A DNA stretch of 64,000 nucleotides from Flagellimonas aequoris (GCF_003584165.1 NZ_QXFJ01000031.1:1-64000), one strand, 5' to 3'; positions 43,684 to 54,035 are shown, numbered from the stretch's first letter. The notes: a model not told the origin generated them from the letters alone. Made by a program: numbers and translations.

Positions 43684-44387
43684 GCTTCATGTCACAGGGG
43701 GATACCTATTTGGTCACCTCCAATAGGGATGAACATATATCCCGGCCAAGGTCCCTTGAACCCAAGGAAGAGACCGTTGGACCCATGAGGGTCTTGTTTC
43801 CTAAAGATCCCAGGGCAGGGGGTACGTGGTTTGCGGTGAATGAAGTAGGGGTGGTGGCCGTTTTGCTGAACGGTGCTTTTGTTGGGCACTTGCCGAATGG
43901 AAACTATGCCAAAAGCCGTGGACTCATTGTTTTGGATGTCATCAGTTCCAAAAAACCCGAACAGATGCTGGAACAGATGGATCTTTGTCGGATAGAGCCT
44001 TTTACTTTGGTATTGTTCAACTCTAGGCTGTTGGAGTTTAGATGGGATGGCAATCAAAAATATTTCAGACCATTGGACAAGTCCAAAAACCATATTTGGT
44101 CTTCTGCCACCCTTTATCAGGATGCTGTAATCGAACATCGGGCTAGGTTGTTCGACAGATTTACGAAGGAGAATACCTTGATCAAGCCACAGGATGTATT
44201 GAATTTTCATTCCAACAACCATGATGATTTTGAGAACGGTTTCATCATTGATCGGGAAACTGGCCTGAAAACATTCAGTGTTACCCAAGTGGTTCTGGAT
44301 GAGGAAGAAACCTTGATGCGTCATGTGGATCTGTTGAACGATAAGAGGTATGAGGTTCCTTTTTCTTCCCGTCAACTGATACTGTAG
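43671..44387 (+). CDS. NRDE family protein (TANGO2-like)
   Basis: 238 residues, beginning MCTVSFMSQGDTYLVTSNRD: the name-giving N-R-D-E is seen at residues 18-21 (SNRDEH). Cys2 right after the start, as in Ntn-type hydrolases, may be a catalytic nucleophile once Met is removed. The family is found from bacteria to human TANGO2; its function in bacteria is poorly defined and may involve haem or acyl chemistry. It overlaps the DinB-like gene and ends just before the ATP-grasp gene, so the set is one operon. Confidence 0.85.
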   Translation: MCTVSFMSQGDTYLVTSNRDEHISRPRSLEPKEETVGPMRVLFPKDPRAGGTWFAVNEVGVVAVLLNGAFVGHLPNGNYAKSRGLIVLDVISSKKPEQMLEQMDLCRIEPFTLVLFNSRLLEFRWDGNQKYFRPLDKSKNHIWSSATLYQDAVIEHRARLFDRFTKENTLIKPQDVLNFHSNNHDDFENGFIIDRETGLKTFSVTQVVLDEEETLMRHVDLLNDKRYEVPFSSRQLIL

Positions 44388-44391
44388 ATCC

Positions 44392-45435
44392 ATGGATTCT
44401 CTAAAATTGATATGGCATAGGATTACAAATTGGGAATATTGGCCCTTCTGGATGATATATTACCCTTTGTTTCCCGTCTGGTTATATTATTCCTTCAAGG
44501 CCCGTTCCCTTTTCTTTTTCAATACGGCCAATCCGGCCATGAAGAATGGTGGTATGGCCATGGAATCCAAAATGGAAATCTATAAGATGATTCCTCCACA
44601 ATTTATTCCCAAAACGGTTTTTATTCCCAAGGACCAATCTCCGGAATGGGCATTGGAAAAGGTATTGGACTCGGATATTGGGTTTCCCTTTATCGCAAAA
44701 CCCGATATCGGTATGAAGGCTTTCGGTGTGGAAAAAATCTATAACAAGGATGAGTTTCGAAACTATGTTTCATGGAGCCCCTCTAATTTTTTGGTGCAGG
44801 AGCTTATTCCTTACAGGAAAGAAGTGGGTATTTTCTATGTGCGCAAACCGGATGAAGAGCAGGGGAAGATCACGGGGGTGGTCTCCAAGGAGTTTCTATC
44901 GGTTGTTGGCGATGGCTCAAGCACACTGATGGAACTCATCAAAAGCAACCCAAGAAGCCATTTACAGTTGAAGGCCCTAAAAAGAAAGTTCGGGGATGGG
45001 TTGAACAAGGTAATCGCCAATGGCGAGGAGTTTGTTTTGGTTCCCTACGGAAGTCACACCCGTGGTGCCAAATTTGTGGACATCAGCCATCTCATCAGCG
45101 AAGATCTGGTCAAGACCATTAATGGCATTTGTGGCCCGATGAAAGATTTTCATTATGGTCGGTTGGATGTGCTTTACAATACCTTTGAAGAACTGTCTGA
45201 AGGAAAAAAATTCAGTGTGATTGAAATCAATGGGGCAGGAGCGGAGGCTACCCATATTTACGACCCTAAGCATTCCCTTTTTTGGGCCTGGCGAGAAGTT
45301 ACGCGACACTGGGGTATGATGAACGAAGTGAGCATTCTCAACCATCAAAAAGGACATTCGTACCTAAGTTTTAAGGATGGTAGGGCTATGTTGAAAGCAA
45401 ACGGAATGCTTCAGGCACAGTTAAGGGTAACCTGA
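44392..45435 (+). CDS. ATP-grasp-like protein of unknown function
   Basis: 347 residues. A hydrophobic N-terminal stretch (about 15-45) is followed by ATP-grasp-like features: FPFIAKPDIGMKAFGVEKI (nucleotide-binding lysine and glycine loop), FLVQELIPYRKEVGIFYVRK, and the metal-binding end KFSVIEINGAGAEATHIYDP. It resembles D-Ala-D-Ala ligase/ATP-grasp enzymes but has no recognisable acceptor motif, so the product is unknown. It follows the NRDE gene within four bases and is the last gene of the run. Confidence 0.7.
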   Translation: MDSLKLIWHRITNWEYWPFWMIYYPLFPVWLYYSFKARSLFFFNTANPAMKNGGMAMESKMEIYKMIPPQFIPKTVFIPKDQSPEWALEKVLDSDIGFPFIAKPDIGMKAFGVEKIYNKDEFRNYVSWSPSNFLVQELIPYRKEVGIFYVRKPDEEQGKITGVVSKEFLSVVGDGSSTLMELIKSNPRSHLQLKALKRKFGDGLNKVIANGEEFVLVPYGSHTRGAKFVDISHLISEDLVKTINGICGPMKDFHYGRLDVLYNTFEELSEGKKFSVIEINGAGAEATHIYDPKHSLFWAWREVTRHWGMMNEVSILNHQKGHSYLSFKDGRAMLKANGMLQAQLRVT

Positions 45436-45447
45436 TGAAAATATCCG

Positions 45448-45921
45448 TTACAAAATCTCCTTAATATAATCTTCCATCGATTCTGGAGTACTGATAGGGG
45501 CAAAACGTTTTACAGGAACACCCTTTTTATCCAATACGAATTTGGTAAAGTTCCATTGGATATTACTGCCCAAAAGCCCGCTCAACTCTGATTTAAGGTA
45601 TTTGAAAATGGGATGGGTATTCTTCCCATTCACTTCTATTTTGGCAAACATGGGGAAGCTCACACCATAATTTAACTGGCAAAATTCCTGAATTTCATCT
45701 GCGGTGCCGGGTTCTTGGCCTCCAAATTGGTTACACGGAAATCCCAAGATCACCAATCCTTGGTCTTTATAGGTTTCATAAAGTTTTTCCAATCCCTCAT
45801 ATTGTGGGGTCAATCCACATTTGCTGGCGGTGTTCACCACAATAATGGTCTTACCCTTGTAGATGGACATGGATTCCATGGTGCCGTCCAATCGTTCCGC
45901 TTCAAAATCGTAAAAGGTCAT
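45448..45921 (-). CDS. Glutathione peroxidase
   Basis: 157 residues. The catalytic tetrad region is visible: Cys35 in [16 protein letters not shown], Gln in [13 protein letters not shown] and Trp/Asn in [12 protein letters not shown]. Bacterial enzymes of this type usually use thioredoxin and a second cysteine (PCNQ). It reduces H2O2 and lipid peroxides. It is convergent to the ATP-grasp gene and ends 12 bases from it. Confidence 0.92.
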   Translation of the reverse strand: MTFYDFEAERLDGTMESMSIYKGKTIIVVNTASKCGLTPQYEGLEKLYETYKDQGLVILGFPCNQFGGQEPGTADEIQEFCQLNYGVSFPMFAKIEVNGKNTHPIFKYLKSELSGLLGSNIQWNFTKFVLDKKGVPVKRFAPISTPESMEDYIKEIL

Positions 45922-45950
45922 GTTCGAATCTTTTTTATCTTAAATAATTT

Positions 45951-46340
45951 TTACATCCATTCCACATTCAACTGTTGCAAAGCGGTATCCAATTCCAACA
46001 AAGACTTTGGATCAATAATTTGGGTGTTGATGGTCAATTCCTTGTTTTGTCCTTTCAGGATATAATCGCCTGCAAATTTTTTGATCTTTTGAATCTTGTC
46101 CAACTCCATTTGCTTTCCAAACGGTGAACAAATCTTGATGATGCCCTTTTCCAAGCGGATGTATTTGTATTGTTTTTGATATACATAGATTCCCAGATAG
46201 GTCAAAGAAAGAACCAACCAAAAGTAGTCTGTCCATTTCATGCTATCTTCTGTGAATCGTTGTGCAAAGAAAGCAATGGCCCAAACAAGACCGAGGATGA
46301 GATTAACGTTCAAGTGTCTTTTTTTATAGGCTATCCTCAT
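45951..46340 (-). CDS. Small membrane protein with PH-like domain
   Basis: 129 residues. Two hydrophobic segments (about 12-28 and 35-55) are followed by a soluble domain, YIRLEKGIIKICSPFGKQME then LDKIQKIKKFAGDYILKG, that looks like a YdbT/PH-like beta domain. I cannot assign it to a named family with confidence. It lies between glutathione peroxidase and the YpdA-like gene on the same strand. Confidence 0.6.
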   Translation of the reverse strand: MRIAYKKRHLNVNLILGLVWAIAFFAQRFTEDSMKWTDYFWLVLSLTYLGIYVYQKQYKYIRLEKGIIKICSPFGKQMELDKIQKIKKFAGDYILKGQNKELTINTQIIDPKSLLELDTALQQLNVEWM

Positions 46341-46403
46341 ATGCTAACTGGTATTTTAAAATTCACCAGTACCTTAAAATTAGCAAAAAAAAACAGTAAT
46401 AAT

Positions 46404-47372
46404 CTAAGGTGCACTACGGTGAATGGTTTCCATAATGATAGGCGCATGTATCCGTGAGTTTTCAATGAACCATTTGTGGGTTTCCATGCCGCCGCAGATC
46501 ACACCGGCCAAGAAAAGCCCCGGAATATTGGTCTCCATGGTTTCAGGGTTATAGGAGGGAAGACGTTTCTCATCTTTTGAAAGTTCAATGCCCAACTTTT
46601 CCAAAAATTCGAAATTGGGCATATAGCCGGTAAGGGCCAGAACAAAGTCGTTTTCCAAGGTCACTTCGCCTTCCGGGGTGTTGATGATGATTTCGGATGG
46701 CGTGATTTCCTTGACCGTTGCATGGTAATACGCTTTGATGCTGCCTTCCTCAATTCGGTTGATGATATCCGGCCTCACCCAATATTTTACCCGTTGGCCC
46801 ACTTCCGGACCGCGGATGATCAAAGTGACCTCGGCACCTTTGCGCCAACATTCCAAAGCGGCATCAATGGCAGAATTGCTCGCACCGATAACGGCCAACT
46901 TTTGACTGGCATAAAAATGGGGATCGTCATAATAATGTGATACCTTGGGCAAATCTTCACCCGGTACGTTCATTTTATTGGGAAGGTCGTAGAATCCAGT
47001 GGCCACTACTACATTTTTGGCTTGGTAATCTTCCTTGTTTGTTTTTACCAAAAAGATGCTTCCTTGCTTTTCAACATCTAAAACCCTCTCGAACAGATGG
47101 ATGTTCAAATTGTTGGAGGTTACAATCCTACGGTAATACTCCAAGGCCTCGTTGCGTTTGGGCTTGGCTTCTTTGCTGATGAAAGGAATTTCACCGATTT
47201 CCAATTTTTCGGAAGAGGAAAAAAATTGCATGTTCACCGGATAGTTGAAAAGGGAATTCACAATGGGCCCTTTCTCGATGATGATATAGCTCAACCCCTT
47301 TTTTTTGGCTTCCAATCCACAAGCTATTCCGATGGGTCCACCTCCAATAATGGCAACATCAAATTCCTGCAT
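46404..47372 (-). CDS. YpdA-like FAD-dependent bacillithiol disulfide reductase
   Basis: 322 residues. The FAD-binding fold starts DVAIIGGGPIGIACGLEAKK, and a second Rossmann motif is KLAVIGASNSAIDAAL. YpdA-specific NMQFFSSSEKLEIGEIPFIS is present and the chain lacks the C-x-x-C of thioredoxin reductase. It would reduce oxidised bacillithiol with NADPH. It overlaps the epimerase gene by one base. Confidence 0.88.
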   Translation of the reverse strand: MQEFDVAIIGGGPIGIACGLEAKKKGLSYIIIEKGPIVNSLFNYPVNMQFFSSSEKLEIGEIPFISKEAKPKRNEALEYYRRIVTSNNLNIHLFERVLDVEKQGSIFLVKTNKEDYQAKNVVVATGFYDLPNKMNVPGEDLPKVSHYYDDPHFYASQKLAVIGASNSAIDAALECWRKGAEVTLIIRGPEVGQRVKYWVRPDIINRIEEGSIKAYYHATVKEITPSEIIINTPEGEVTLENDFVLALTGYMPNFEFLEKLGIELSKDEKRLPSYNPETMETNIPGLFLAGVICGGMETHKWFIENSRIHAPIIMETIHRSAP

Positions 47373-48031
47373 TACGCTATTTCTTCTTTTAATTGTTTGA
47401 TGGTTTCCGTTGGATTCTCACTTTTGAACACAAAACTGCCCGCAACCAGGGCATCGGCACCAAGGTCCACCAGTTTCTTGGCATTGTCCGCGTTTACGCC
47501 CCCGTCAATTTCAATCAAAGCTTTGGAATTCCTCTTTTGGATCAAATTTTTAAGGTCCGTGACCTTTTGGTAGGTATTTTCAATAAAGGATTGTCCCCCA
47601 AAACCTGGATTTACGCTCATCACCAACACAATGTCTATATCTTGGATAGTATCCTCCAAAAGATTGATGGAAGTATGGGGATTGAGGGCCACACCTGCCT
47701 TCATCCCCTCGGCCTTTATCGCTTGTAAAGTGCGGTGCAAATGGGGGCATGCCTCATAATGTACCGTTAAATGGTTGATCCCCAAATCTGCAAAGGTTTT
47801 GATATACCTGTCGGGATCTACGATCATTAAATGGGTGTCCAAAGGTTTTTTTGCATGTTTGGCAATAACTTCCACAATGGGCATTCCATAGGAAATATTG
47901 GGAACGAACAGCCCGTCCATAATATCCAAATGAAACCAATCGGCCTCACTTTGGTTCACCATTTCAATATCATGTTGTAGATTGGCAAAGTCTGCTGCCA
48001 GAAGGGAAGGTGCTATGATTTTTTCGCTCAT
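47372..48031 (-). CDS. rpe: Ribulose-phosphate 3-epimerase
   Basis: 219 residues. TIM-barrel motifs of Rpe: WFHLDIMDGLFVPNISYG, LVMSVNPGFGGQSFI and IEIDGGVNADNAKK, with catalytic Asp residues and metal-binding histidines (HLD, HLMI, HYEA). It interconverts ribulose-5-phosphate and xylulose-5-phosphate in the pentose phosphate pathway. It is co-transcribed with the YpdA-like reductase. Confidence 0.96.
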   Translation of the reverse strand: MSEKIIAPSLLAADFANLQHDIEMVNQSEADWFHLDIMDGLFVPNISYGMPIVEVIAKHAKKPLDTHLMIVDPDRYIKTFADLGINHLTVHYEACPHLHRTLQAIKAEGMKAGVALNPHTSINLLEDTIQDIDIVLVMSVNPGFGGQSFIENTYQKVTDLKNLIQKRNSKALIEIDGGVNADNAKKLVDLGADALVAGSFVFKSENPTETIKQLKEEIA

Positions 48032-48106
48032 GAGTGGACCAAAATAGTTCCGTACAAAGGTAGTGAAATGTTAAATCAATACCCCATTTTTGAAGTGTAG
48101 CTTACC

Positions 48107-49375
48107 TTAATTTCCCGTGTTTTCCATAGAAAGCGGTCCATAAACGGCATCCCTGAACTTTTTGTGCAAAGTTCCATTGAAGGGAAATATCTGAACAAAG
48201 AAAACAGCAGTAAGCTTGTTTACGGGGTCTACCCAAAAGAGGGTACTTGCGGCCCCATCCCAGAAAAACTCCCCGACAACCCCATTGTTCTCCTTTGTTG
48301 AGGCAGGTGGTCTTAACCTGACGGCAAAGTCAATTCCAAATCCCACCTGTCCTTTGCTGGGCAGCCATGATCGATCTTTGATGTTTTCATCCAAATGGTT
48401 GGTGGCCATCAGCTCCACGGTCTCGGGTTCAAGAATTTTCACACCGTCCAATGATCCCATATTCACCAGCATCTGGGCAAATGTCATGTAATCGTCCAAG
48501 GTTGAGGTAAGGCCCCATCCTCCCGGTGTAAAATTCCATTTTCCATAATTGTATGCATGGGATTCCTGGTCATCCTGTTGGTCCAGAAAACCCAGATTAT
48601 CATGGGAATAGGTTGCCGACATTCTTTTTTGGTCAGATTTGGGTACAAAATATCGGGTTTCCTTCATGTTTAGGGGACCCAGGACATGCTCTTGCAGGTA
48701 TTCCGCATAGGGTTGGCCAGAAATGCGTTCCACCAGAAAAGCCTGTATATCAACAGATGGACCGTACTCCCATTTTTCTTCTGGTTGAAACCATAGAGGA
48801 ACCCTTCCCAACCTTGCGGCCATTTGGTCCAGATTGTTTTCCCAGTTAAAAGGGTCTGCAAGGCGAAGGGCTGTACTCAATCTTGGAATATCATTTCTAG
48901 TCGTGAAACCACCTGTATGCCTTGTAATATCCCTGATGGTAACGGGTCGTTTGATAGGCTCCAGAATCATTTTTCCGGTAGAATCGACACCTTTGTACAC
49001 CTGCATGTTGGCAAACTCTGGTGCATATTTTTCCAATGGGTCGTCCAACTTGAACTTTCCCTTCTCGTACAAACTCATCAACGCAGTTCCTGTTATTGGC
49101 TTGGTCATGGAGTAGATCTGCACCAAGGTATTGCGCTCCATAGGTTTTCGTTTCTTTAGGTCGGCATATCCAAAGGCATTGTAATAAACTTCTTCCCCTT
49201 TTTCATAGATGAGTGCGGATACTCCGGCTACGTCCCTGTTGTCCACAAAGCTCTTAAGGGTCGAATCCAATCGTTTTTTGGATATTTCGGTTATAACGGA
49301 CGGGGTTTCCTCTTGCGCCATAACCATTTCTATGACCAAGAAGGCAATGAAAAAAAGTTGAGGTATTCGTTTCAT
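48107..49375 (-). CDS. Secreted serine hydrolase (class C beta-lactamase/transesterase fold)
   Basis: 422 residues, signal peptide of about 20 residues (MVMAQ). The catalytic S-x-x-K is Ser89-Met-Thr-Lys92 (VQIYSMTKPITGTALM), the tyrosine motif is KWEYGPSVDIQAF and FFWDGAASTLFWVDP holds the third conserved segment. The fold includes beta-lactamases, esterases and D-aminopeptidases; the extended form with GGFTTRNDI suggests an esterase-like enzyme. No beta-lactam resistance should be inferred. Confidence 0.87.
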   Translation of the reverse strand: MKRIPQLFFIAFLVIEMVMAQEETPSVITEISKKRLDSTLKSFVDNRDVAGVSALIYEKGEEVYYNAFGYADLKKRKPMERNTLVQIYSMTKPITGTALMSLYEKGKFKLDDPLEKYAPEFANMQVYKGVDSTGKMILEPIKRPVTIRDITRHTGGFTTRNDIPRLSTALRLADPFNWENNLDQMAARLGRVPLWFQPEEKWEYGPSVDIQAFLVERISGQPYAEYLQEHVLGPLNMKETRYFVPKSDQKRMSATYSHDNLGFLDQQDDQESHAYNYGKWNFTPGGWGLTSTLDDYMTFAQMLVNMGSLDGVKILEPETVELMATNHLDENIKDRSWLPSKGQVGFGIDFAVRLRPPASTKENNGVVGEFFWDGAASTLFWVDPVNKLTAVFFVQIFPFNGTLHKKFRDAVYGPLSMENTGN

Positions 49376-49766
49376 GATATAAACTCATTTGAATACCAGA
49401 AAGTTAACAAATTAAACGGATTGGAAAACTTTATTGAAAATGTGGGTGAAGTTTGGATTGGGGTAAAATGAAAAATCCTGGCAATCTGTTCGGAAGGATC
49501 CACTGCGGTATGTCAATTAAATTGGTCTTGTCCTTTGAAAAAACATCCTATCAAATATGTAAATTACAGATACTTGTTTCAGAATATTTGTGTAAGCAAT
49601 CCCATTTGTCCTATTTTTTGTTTAATTTGGTTCATGACTTGAACATGTTCGGTTTCAGTTCATATGTTCAAAGATTTACTTCAACCTCAAGAGCACCTGA
49701 CCCAAGCTCTCCATTTCGATTTAATGTTTTGTTCCATTTATCTGGTGACCCAATCTCCAAATAAGA
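49376..49766. other. 391-base gap with palindromes, no gene
   Basis: GAACATGTTC at 49641-49650 is a perfect 10-base palindrome, and TTGAACAT (49639-49646) is repeated inverted at 49664-49671. They lie about 100-130 bases ahead of the TraO-like gene and could bind a regulator. The plus-strand open frame in this gap (49453-49764) is not convincing. Confidence 0.5.
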
Positions 49767-50318
49767 ATGAAGAAGAAATATTTATACCGCTTGGCTCTGT
49801 GGGTACTTTTGGTTTTGCCGATTCAAAAAGTGCAATCGCAAAGAGGTAATTTTTCCTTTGGATTGGCCCCAAGCTATAAGGCAAATGGTTATGGCATAAG
49901 CTTTAGCGTCAATAATTATCGTAGCGCTGCAGATTATGTGCATCTGTCAATCACTGCCGTATTTTCAAATGAACAACCAGATGCAACAGTTGAGTTTCCC
50001 TATGAGGATTACCTTTTGAACCTTGGATATTTTACTACTGTCCTGTCTCGCCCAAATAGAGGTCTATTTATGTATTTCGGTGGTGGGGCATCCACGGGTT
50101 ATGAGTACATCAACAAAGGTGAAACGGATGTTGTCTATGGATACCAAATCCCCAAAAGTGGGATGATCTATGGTGGATTTGCTTCTTTTGAAATGGATTT
50201 TTACCTAACGGATTCTTTTTCGTTGTTCGTTCCAATAAGTGGGTTCTATCACCTTAATAGCAATCTGAATAATGCTATACTGTTAGTTGGTGTAGGAATT
50301 CGATGTTATTTAAAATAA
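49767..50318 (+). CDS. TraO-like conjugal transfer outer-membrane protein, orphan
   Basis: 183 residues. A signal peptide (to QSQRG, about residue 25) is followed by strands that fit Bacteroides conjugative-transposon TraO: GLFMYFGGGASTGYEYINKG, MIYGGFASFEMDFYLTDSFS and a final GVGIRCYLK. The match is by pattern only. No other tra gene is nearby, so it would be a lone outer-membrane barrel or a relic of a conjugative element. Confidence 0.6.
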   Translation: MKKKYLYRLALWVLLVLPIQKVQSQRGNFSFGLAPSYKANGYGISFSVNNYRSAADYVHLSITAVFSNEQPDATVEFPYEDYLLNLGYFTTVLSRPNRGLFMYFGGGASTGYEYINKGETDVVYGYQIPKSGMIYGGFASFEMDFYLTDSFSLFVPISGFYHLNSNLNNAILLVGVGIRCYLK

Positions 50319-50458
50319 TGTTTTTTATACATGTTGTTTGCCTCTTGAATAGATCTTTCCGGTAATGAATTGGTGAAAATGTGTACAATAACAAGTGTTT
50401 AATCTGGTCAGAAGGACAAGAGGAACATATTGTTGCAGACCTAGGTATATAAATGAAA

Positions 50459-50483
50459 AAACTCCGGTAATCAGCCGGAGTTT
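50459..50483. terminator. Bidirectional terminator
   Basis: AAACTCCGG pairs with CCGGAGTTT around a 7-base loop; A tract before and TTTA after. It lies between the TraO-like gene and the rpoD gene, which end towards each other. Confidence 0.75.
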
Positions 50484-50605
50484 ATTCATCAATCAAAAAA
50501 CGAACAGTCATGATAAACTGTTATATCTACTAAATTACAACTTTCCTGCCAAAAATCAAATTTAAGGATAGTTTAACTGTAATTAATTTGGGTTAAAGTT
50601 ACAAA

Positions 50606-51469
50606 TTAACCCAAATATGTCTTTAAAATCTTACTTCTGGAGGTATGCTTCAAGCGTCTGATTGCTTTCTCCTTGATTTGGCGAACCCTTTCCCTAGTCA
50701 GGTCAAAGGTTTCCCCGATCTCTTCCAAGGTCATGGAATGCTGACCGGCCAAACCGAAATAAAGTCTGATAACATCTGCCTCACGTGGGGTCAACGTTTC
50801 CAATGCACGCTCAATTTCTGTACGAAGTGATTCGTGCAAAAGTTCCCTGTCCGGGTTAGGGGATTCCCCACTGCGCAATACGTCGTAAAGGTTGGAATCC
50901 TCACCATCGATCAAAGGCGCATCCATGGATACGTGACGGCCAGAGTTTTTCAAGGACTGCTTCACATCTTCCACGGTCATGTCCAATTCTTTGGCAATTT
51001 CCTCGGCAGATGGGGTACGCTCATGTGCTTGCTCCAAGAAAGCAAACGTCTTGTTGATCTTGTTGATGGAACCAATCTTGTTCAAAGGCAAACGCACGAT
51101 ACGGGATTGTTCGGCCAATGCCTGAAGAATGGATTGACGAATCCACCAAACAGCATAAGAAATAAATTTAAAACCACGGGTTTCGTCAAAACGCTGGGCA
51201 GCCTTGATCAATCCCAAGTTCCCTTCGTTGATCAAATCGGGAAGGGTCAAACCTTGGTTTTGGTACTGCTTGGCCACGGAAACGACGAACCTTAGGTTGG
51301 CTTTTGTCAATTTTTCCAGAGCTACCTGGTCGCCCGCTTTAATGCGCTGTGCCAACTCCACTTCCTCATCGGCGGTAATCAAATCCACCTTACCGATTTC
51401 CTGTAGATACTTGTCCAACGAAGCGGTTTCCCTATTGGTAACCTGTTTTGTAATCTTTAACTGTCTCAT
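50606..51469 (-). CDS. rpoD: RNA polymerase primary sigma factor RpoD
   Basis: 287 residues, the short form usual in Bacteroidota. Region 1.2 ([16 protein letters not shown]), region 2 ([20 protein letters not shown], then [20 protein letters not shown]), region 3 and region 4 with the helix-turn-helix ([20 protein letters not shown]) are intact. The protein binds promoters of the TTTG/TAnnTTTG type in this phylum. Its 5' gap of about 146 bases holds the terminator of pnp. Confidence 0.97.
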   Translation of the reverse strand: MRQLKITKQVTNRETASLDKYLQEIGKVDLITADEEVELAQRIKAGDQVALEKLTKANLRFVVSVAKQYQNQGLTLPDLINEGNLGLIKAAQRFDETRGFKFISYAVWWIRQSILQALAEQSRIVRLPLNKIGSINKINKTFAFLEQAHERTPSAEEIAKELDMTVEDVKQSLKNSGRHVSMDAPLIDGEDSNLYDVLRSGESPNPDRELLHESLRTEIERALETLTPREADVIRLYFGLAGQHSMTLEEIGETFDLTRERVRQIKEKAIRRLKHTSRSKILKTYLG

Positions 51470-51568
51470 CTAAATACTCCCTTCAAATTAAGTTTGTGAA
51501 CCGAAGCTCATTAGGTTATACGTAGAAAAAAATAAAAAGTTACATTTTGATAAACTTTTTTTAAAAAC

Positions 51569-51595
51569 AAAGCCCCGAGTTTATCCCGGGGCTTT
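51569..51595 (-). terminator. Terminator after pnp
   Basis: AAAGCCCCG pairs with CGGGGCTTT around AGTTTATCC. Read on the minus strand, the stem is followed by GTTTTTAAAA. It lies 20 bases past the pnp stop. Confidence 0.8.
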
Positions 51596-51615
51596 TTTAA
51601 TCTATAAAGATCGTG

Positions 51616-53853
51616 TTAGTCACGTCTTGGTTTTCTGTCGCGATCACCACCTCTGCGATCGTTACCTCTTCGGTCACCACCTCTTCGGTCGCCACCTCTG
51701 TCATCTCTAGGAGGTCTCTCCTTATAACCTTCCGGTTTGGGCAACAAGGCCTTTCTGGAAACTTTTTCCTTTTTGGTCTTGGGATCGATACCGAAATATT
51801 TCACATCGATTACGTCGCCTAGGTTCACCACATCGGTTACGTTCTCTGTTCGCTCCCACGCCAATTCGGATACGTGTAGCAACACCTCGTTTCCTGGGGC
51901 TTCTATATATTCCACTACGGCACCAAAATCCAAAACCTTGATAACCTTTACTTCATATATACTGCCAACCTCTGGTTTGAACAACAAGGAATCGATTTTC
52001 TTCAATACCATGTCGATACCATTTTGGTCAGTACCCAAAATTTCAACGATCCCTTCTTCTGTGTCTGGATCCTCATTGATAACAATGGTGGTCTTGGATT
52101 TTTTCTGAAGGTCTTGGATAACCTCACCACCCTTACCGATAAGGGCGCCGATAAACTCACCAGGAATGATTCTGGTAATGATTTTCGGGGCGTAGGATTT
52201 CACCTCTGGCCTTGGCTCGGCAATAGTTTCTACCAATTTGCCCAAGATGTGCATTCTGCCATCCCTGGCCTGCATCAAAGCTTTTACCAAGATTTCATAG
52301 GACAATCCTTTTACTTTGATGTCCATTTGGCAAGCGGTGATACCATCGGCGGTACCGGTTACTTTAAAGTCCATATCTCCCAAGTGATCTTCATCTCCCA
52401 AGATATCGGAAAGCACGGCATATTTGCCAGTTTCGGTATCGGTGATCAATCCCATCGCAATACCGGAAACAGGTTTTTTCAACTGTACCCCGGCATCCAT
52501 CAAGGCCATAGTACCGGCACAAACGGTGGCCATGGAAGAGGAACCGTTGGATTCCAATACTTCGGAAACCACACGAACGGTATAAGGACAATCTTCTGGA
52601 ATCATGCCCTTAAGGGCACGTTGTGCCAAGTTTCCATGTCCTACTTCCCTACGGGATGTACCACGAATAGGCCTTGCTTCACCAGTGGAGAAAGGAGGGA
52701 AGTTATAGTGCAAATAGAAAGTCTCTTCACCTTCGTAAGATGGCATGTCAATTTGATTGGCCTCTCTTGAAGTACCTAAAGTTACGGTTGCCAACGCCTG
52801 TGTTTCCCCACGGGTAAAGATGGAAGAACCGTGAACGGATGGCAAATAATCAATTTCACACCAGATAGGGCGAATATCGGTAGTCTTACGACCATCCAAA
52901 CGAAGTCCTTCTTCCAAAGTAAGGTTACGAACGGCTTCTTTTTCGGCTTTGTGGTAGTATTTGGAAACCAATCCACCGATCTCTTCCAATTCCTCTTCAG
53001 AAAAAGAGGCTTTGATCTCTTCTTTGATGGCGGCAAAAGCTTCACTACGCTCTTTTTTGGAAGAACCGGCCTTGGCCACGGCATATACCTTATCATAGGC
53101 CATGTCGTGGATTTTTTTCTGAAGCTCTTCATCTTCAGTCTCAGGTTCGTATTCCCTGGTCTCTTTTTTACCGAAAGCCTCGGCCAATTTTACCTGAGCG
53201 GCACATTGTACTTTAATGGCCTCATGGGCAAATTTGATGGCTTCCACCATTTCCTCTTCGGAAATTTCACCCATTTCACCTTCCACCATCATCACAGAAT
53301 CTTCGGAAGCTCCGATGACCATATCGATGTCGGAATTTTTAAGTTGTTCCATGGTTGGATTGATGATCAATTCACCATCAACTCGACCCACTCTAACTTC
53401 AGAGATGGGGCATTCAAAAGGCAAATCTGATAATTGAATGGCAGCAGAAGCAGCCAATCCCGCCATAGCGTCGGGCATAACGTTTTCGTCATGGGACATC
53501 AATTGGATCATCACCTGAGTCTCGGAGTGATAATCTTTCGGGAACAAAGGTCTCAATACCCGGTCCACCAAGCGCATGGTCAATACCTCGCCATCGCTAG
53601 GTCTGGCCTCACGTTTGAAGAATCCACCTGGATAACGTCCAGCAGCGGCAAATTTTTCGCGATAATCAACGGTAAGTGGCAAAAAGTCCACATCCGAAGC
53701 TTGATAATTGGAGACAACTGTACATAGCAACATACATTTGCCTGATTGGACTACTACAGAACCATGGGCCTGCTTAGCCAATTTTCCGGTTTCGATGGAA
53801 ATCTCCCTACCGTCACCAAGGTCAATGACCTCTTTAAAAGTTTTTGGAATCAT
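51616..53853 (-). CDS. pnp: Polyribonucleotide nucleotidyltransferase (PNPase)
   Basis: 745 residues. Two RNase PH-like halves (about 10-230 and 320-550), an alpha-helical linker, a KH domain ([20 protein letters not shown]) and an S1 domain ([20 protein letters not shown]), with the phosphorolytic residues GQSS replaced by the usual GSSS ([14 protein letters not shown]). The final 30 residues are an Arg/Asp/Gly-rich tail ([13 protein letters not shown]), common in the phylum, that may add RNA affinity. It degrades RNA with phosphate. rpsO lies directly upstream, 213 bases away. Confidence 0.97.
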   Translation of the reverse strand: MIPKTFKEVIDLGDGREISIETGKLAKQAHGSVVVQSGKCMLLCTVVSNYQASDVDFLPLTVDYREKFAAAGRYPGGFFKREARPSDGEVLTMRLVDRVLRPLFPKDYHSETQVMIQLMSHDENVMPDAMAGLAASAAIQLSDLPFECPISEVRVGRVDGELIINPTMEQLKNSDIDMVIGASEDSVMMVEGEMGEISEEEMVEAIKFAHEAIKVQCAAQVKLAEAFGKKETREYEPETEDEELQKKIHDMAYDKVYAVAKAGSSKKERSEAFAAIKEEIKASFSEEELEEIGGLVSKYYHKAEKEAVRNLTLEEGLRLDGRKTTDIRPIWCEIDYLPSVHGSSIFTRGETQALATVTLGTSREANQIDMPSYEGEETFYLHYNFPPFSTGEARPIRGTSRREVGHGNLAQRALKGMIPEDCPYTVRVVSEVLESNGSSSMATVCAGTMALMDAGVQLKKPVSGIAMGLITDTETGKYAVLSDILGDEDHLGDMDFKVTGTADGITACQMDIKVKGLSYEILVKALMQARDGRMHILGKLVETIAEPRPEVKSYAPKIITRIIPGEFIGALIGKGGEVIQDLQKKSKTTIVINEDPDTEEGIVEILGTDQNGIDMVLKKIDSLLFKPEVGSIYEVKVIKVLDFGAVVEYIEAPGNEVLLHVSELAWERTENVTDVVNLGDVIDVKYFGIDPKTKKEKVSRKALLPKPEGYKERPPRDDRGGDRRGGDRRGNDRRGGDRDRKPRRD

Positions 53854-54035
53854 AAAAATTGTCTTACCCGTAAATGGTACGGGTCGTTAAACATTTGGTC
53901 TACCGCCATCCGGGCGGTCGGGTTGTGTTGTTGTTGTGTTTGCCTCTCGGCACTGACCAATGAAAAACTATATGAAGCTTTTTGTGTTTGCCCGACCTTG
54001 ATCGGGACTTGTCGTTGGAGCCCGTCCAACTAAAA

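Noticed and set aside
48107..49375. Beta-lactam resistance gene
   Set aside because: The S-x-x-K fold is shared with many esterases and peptidases; nothing points to lactam hydrolysis.
49453..49764. 103-codon frame ahead of the TraO-like gene
   Set aside because: No family match, no start signal, and the palindromes lie within it; it looks like a regulatory gap.
53990..54010. Short CCCGA/TCGGG hairpin in the rpsO-pnp gap
   Set aside because: Too weak to support an S15 or PNPase autoregulation site; kept only as a note.
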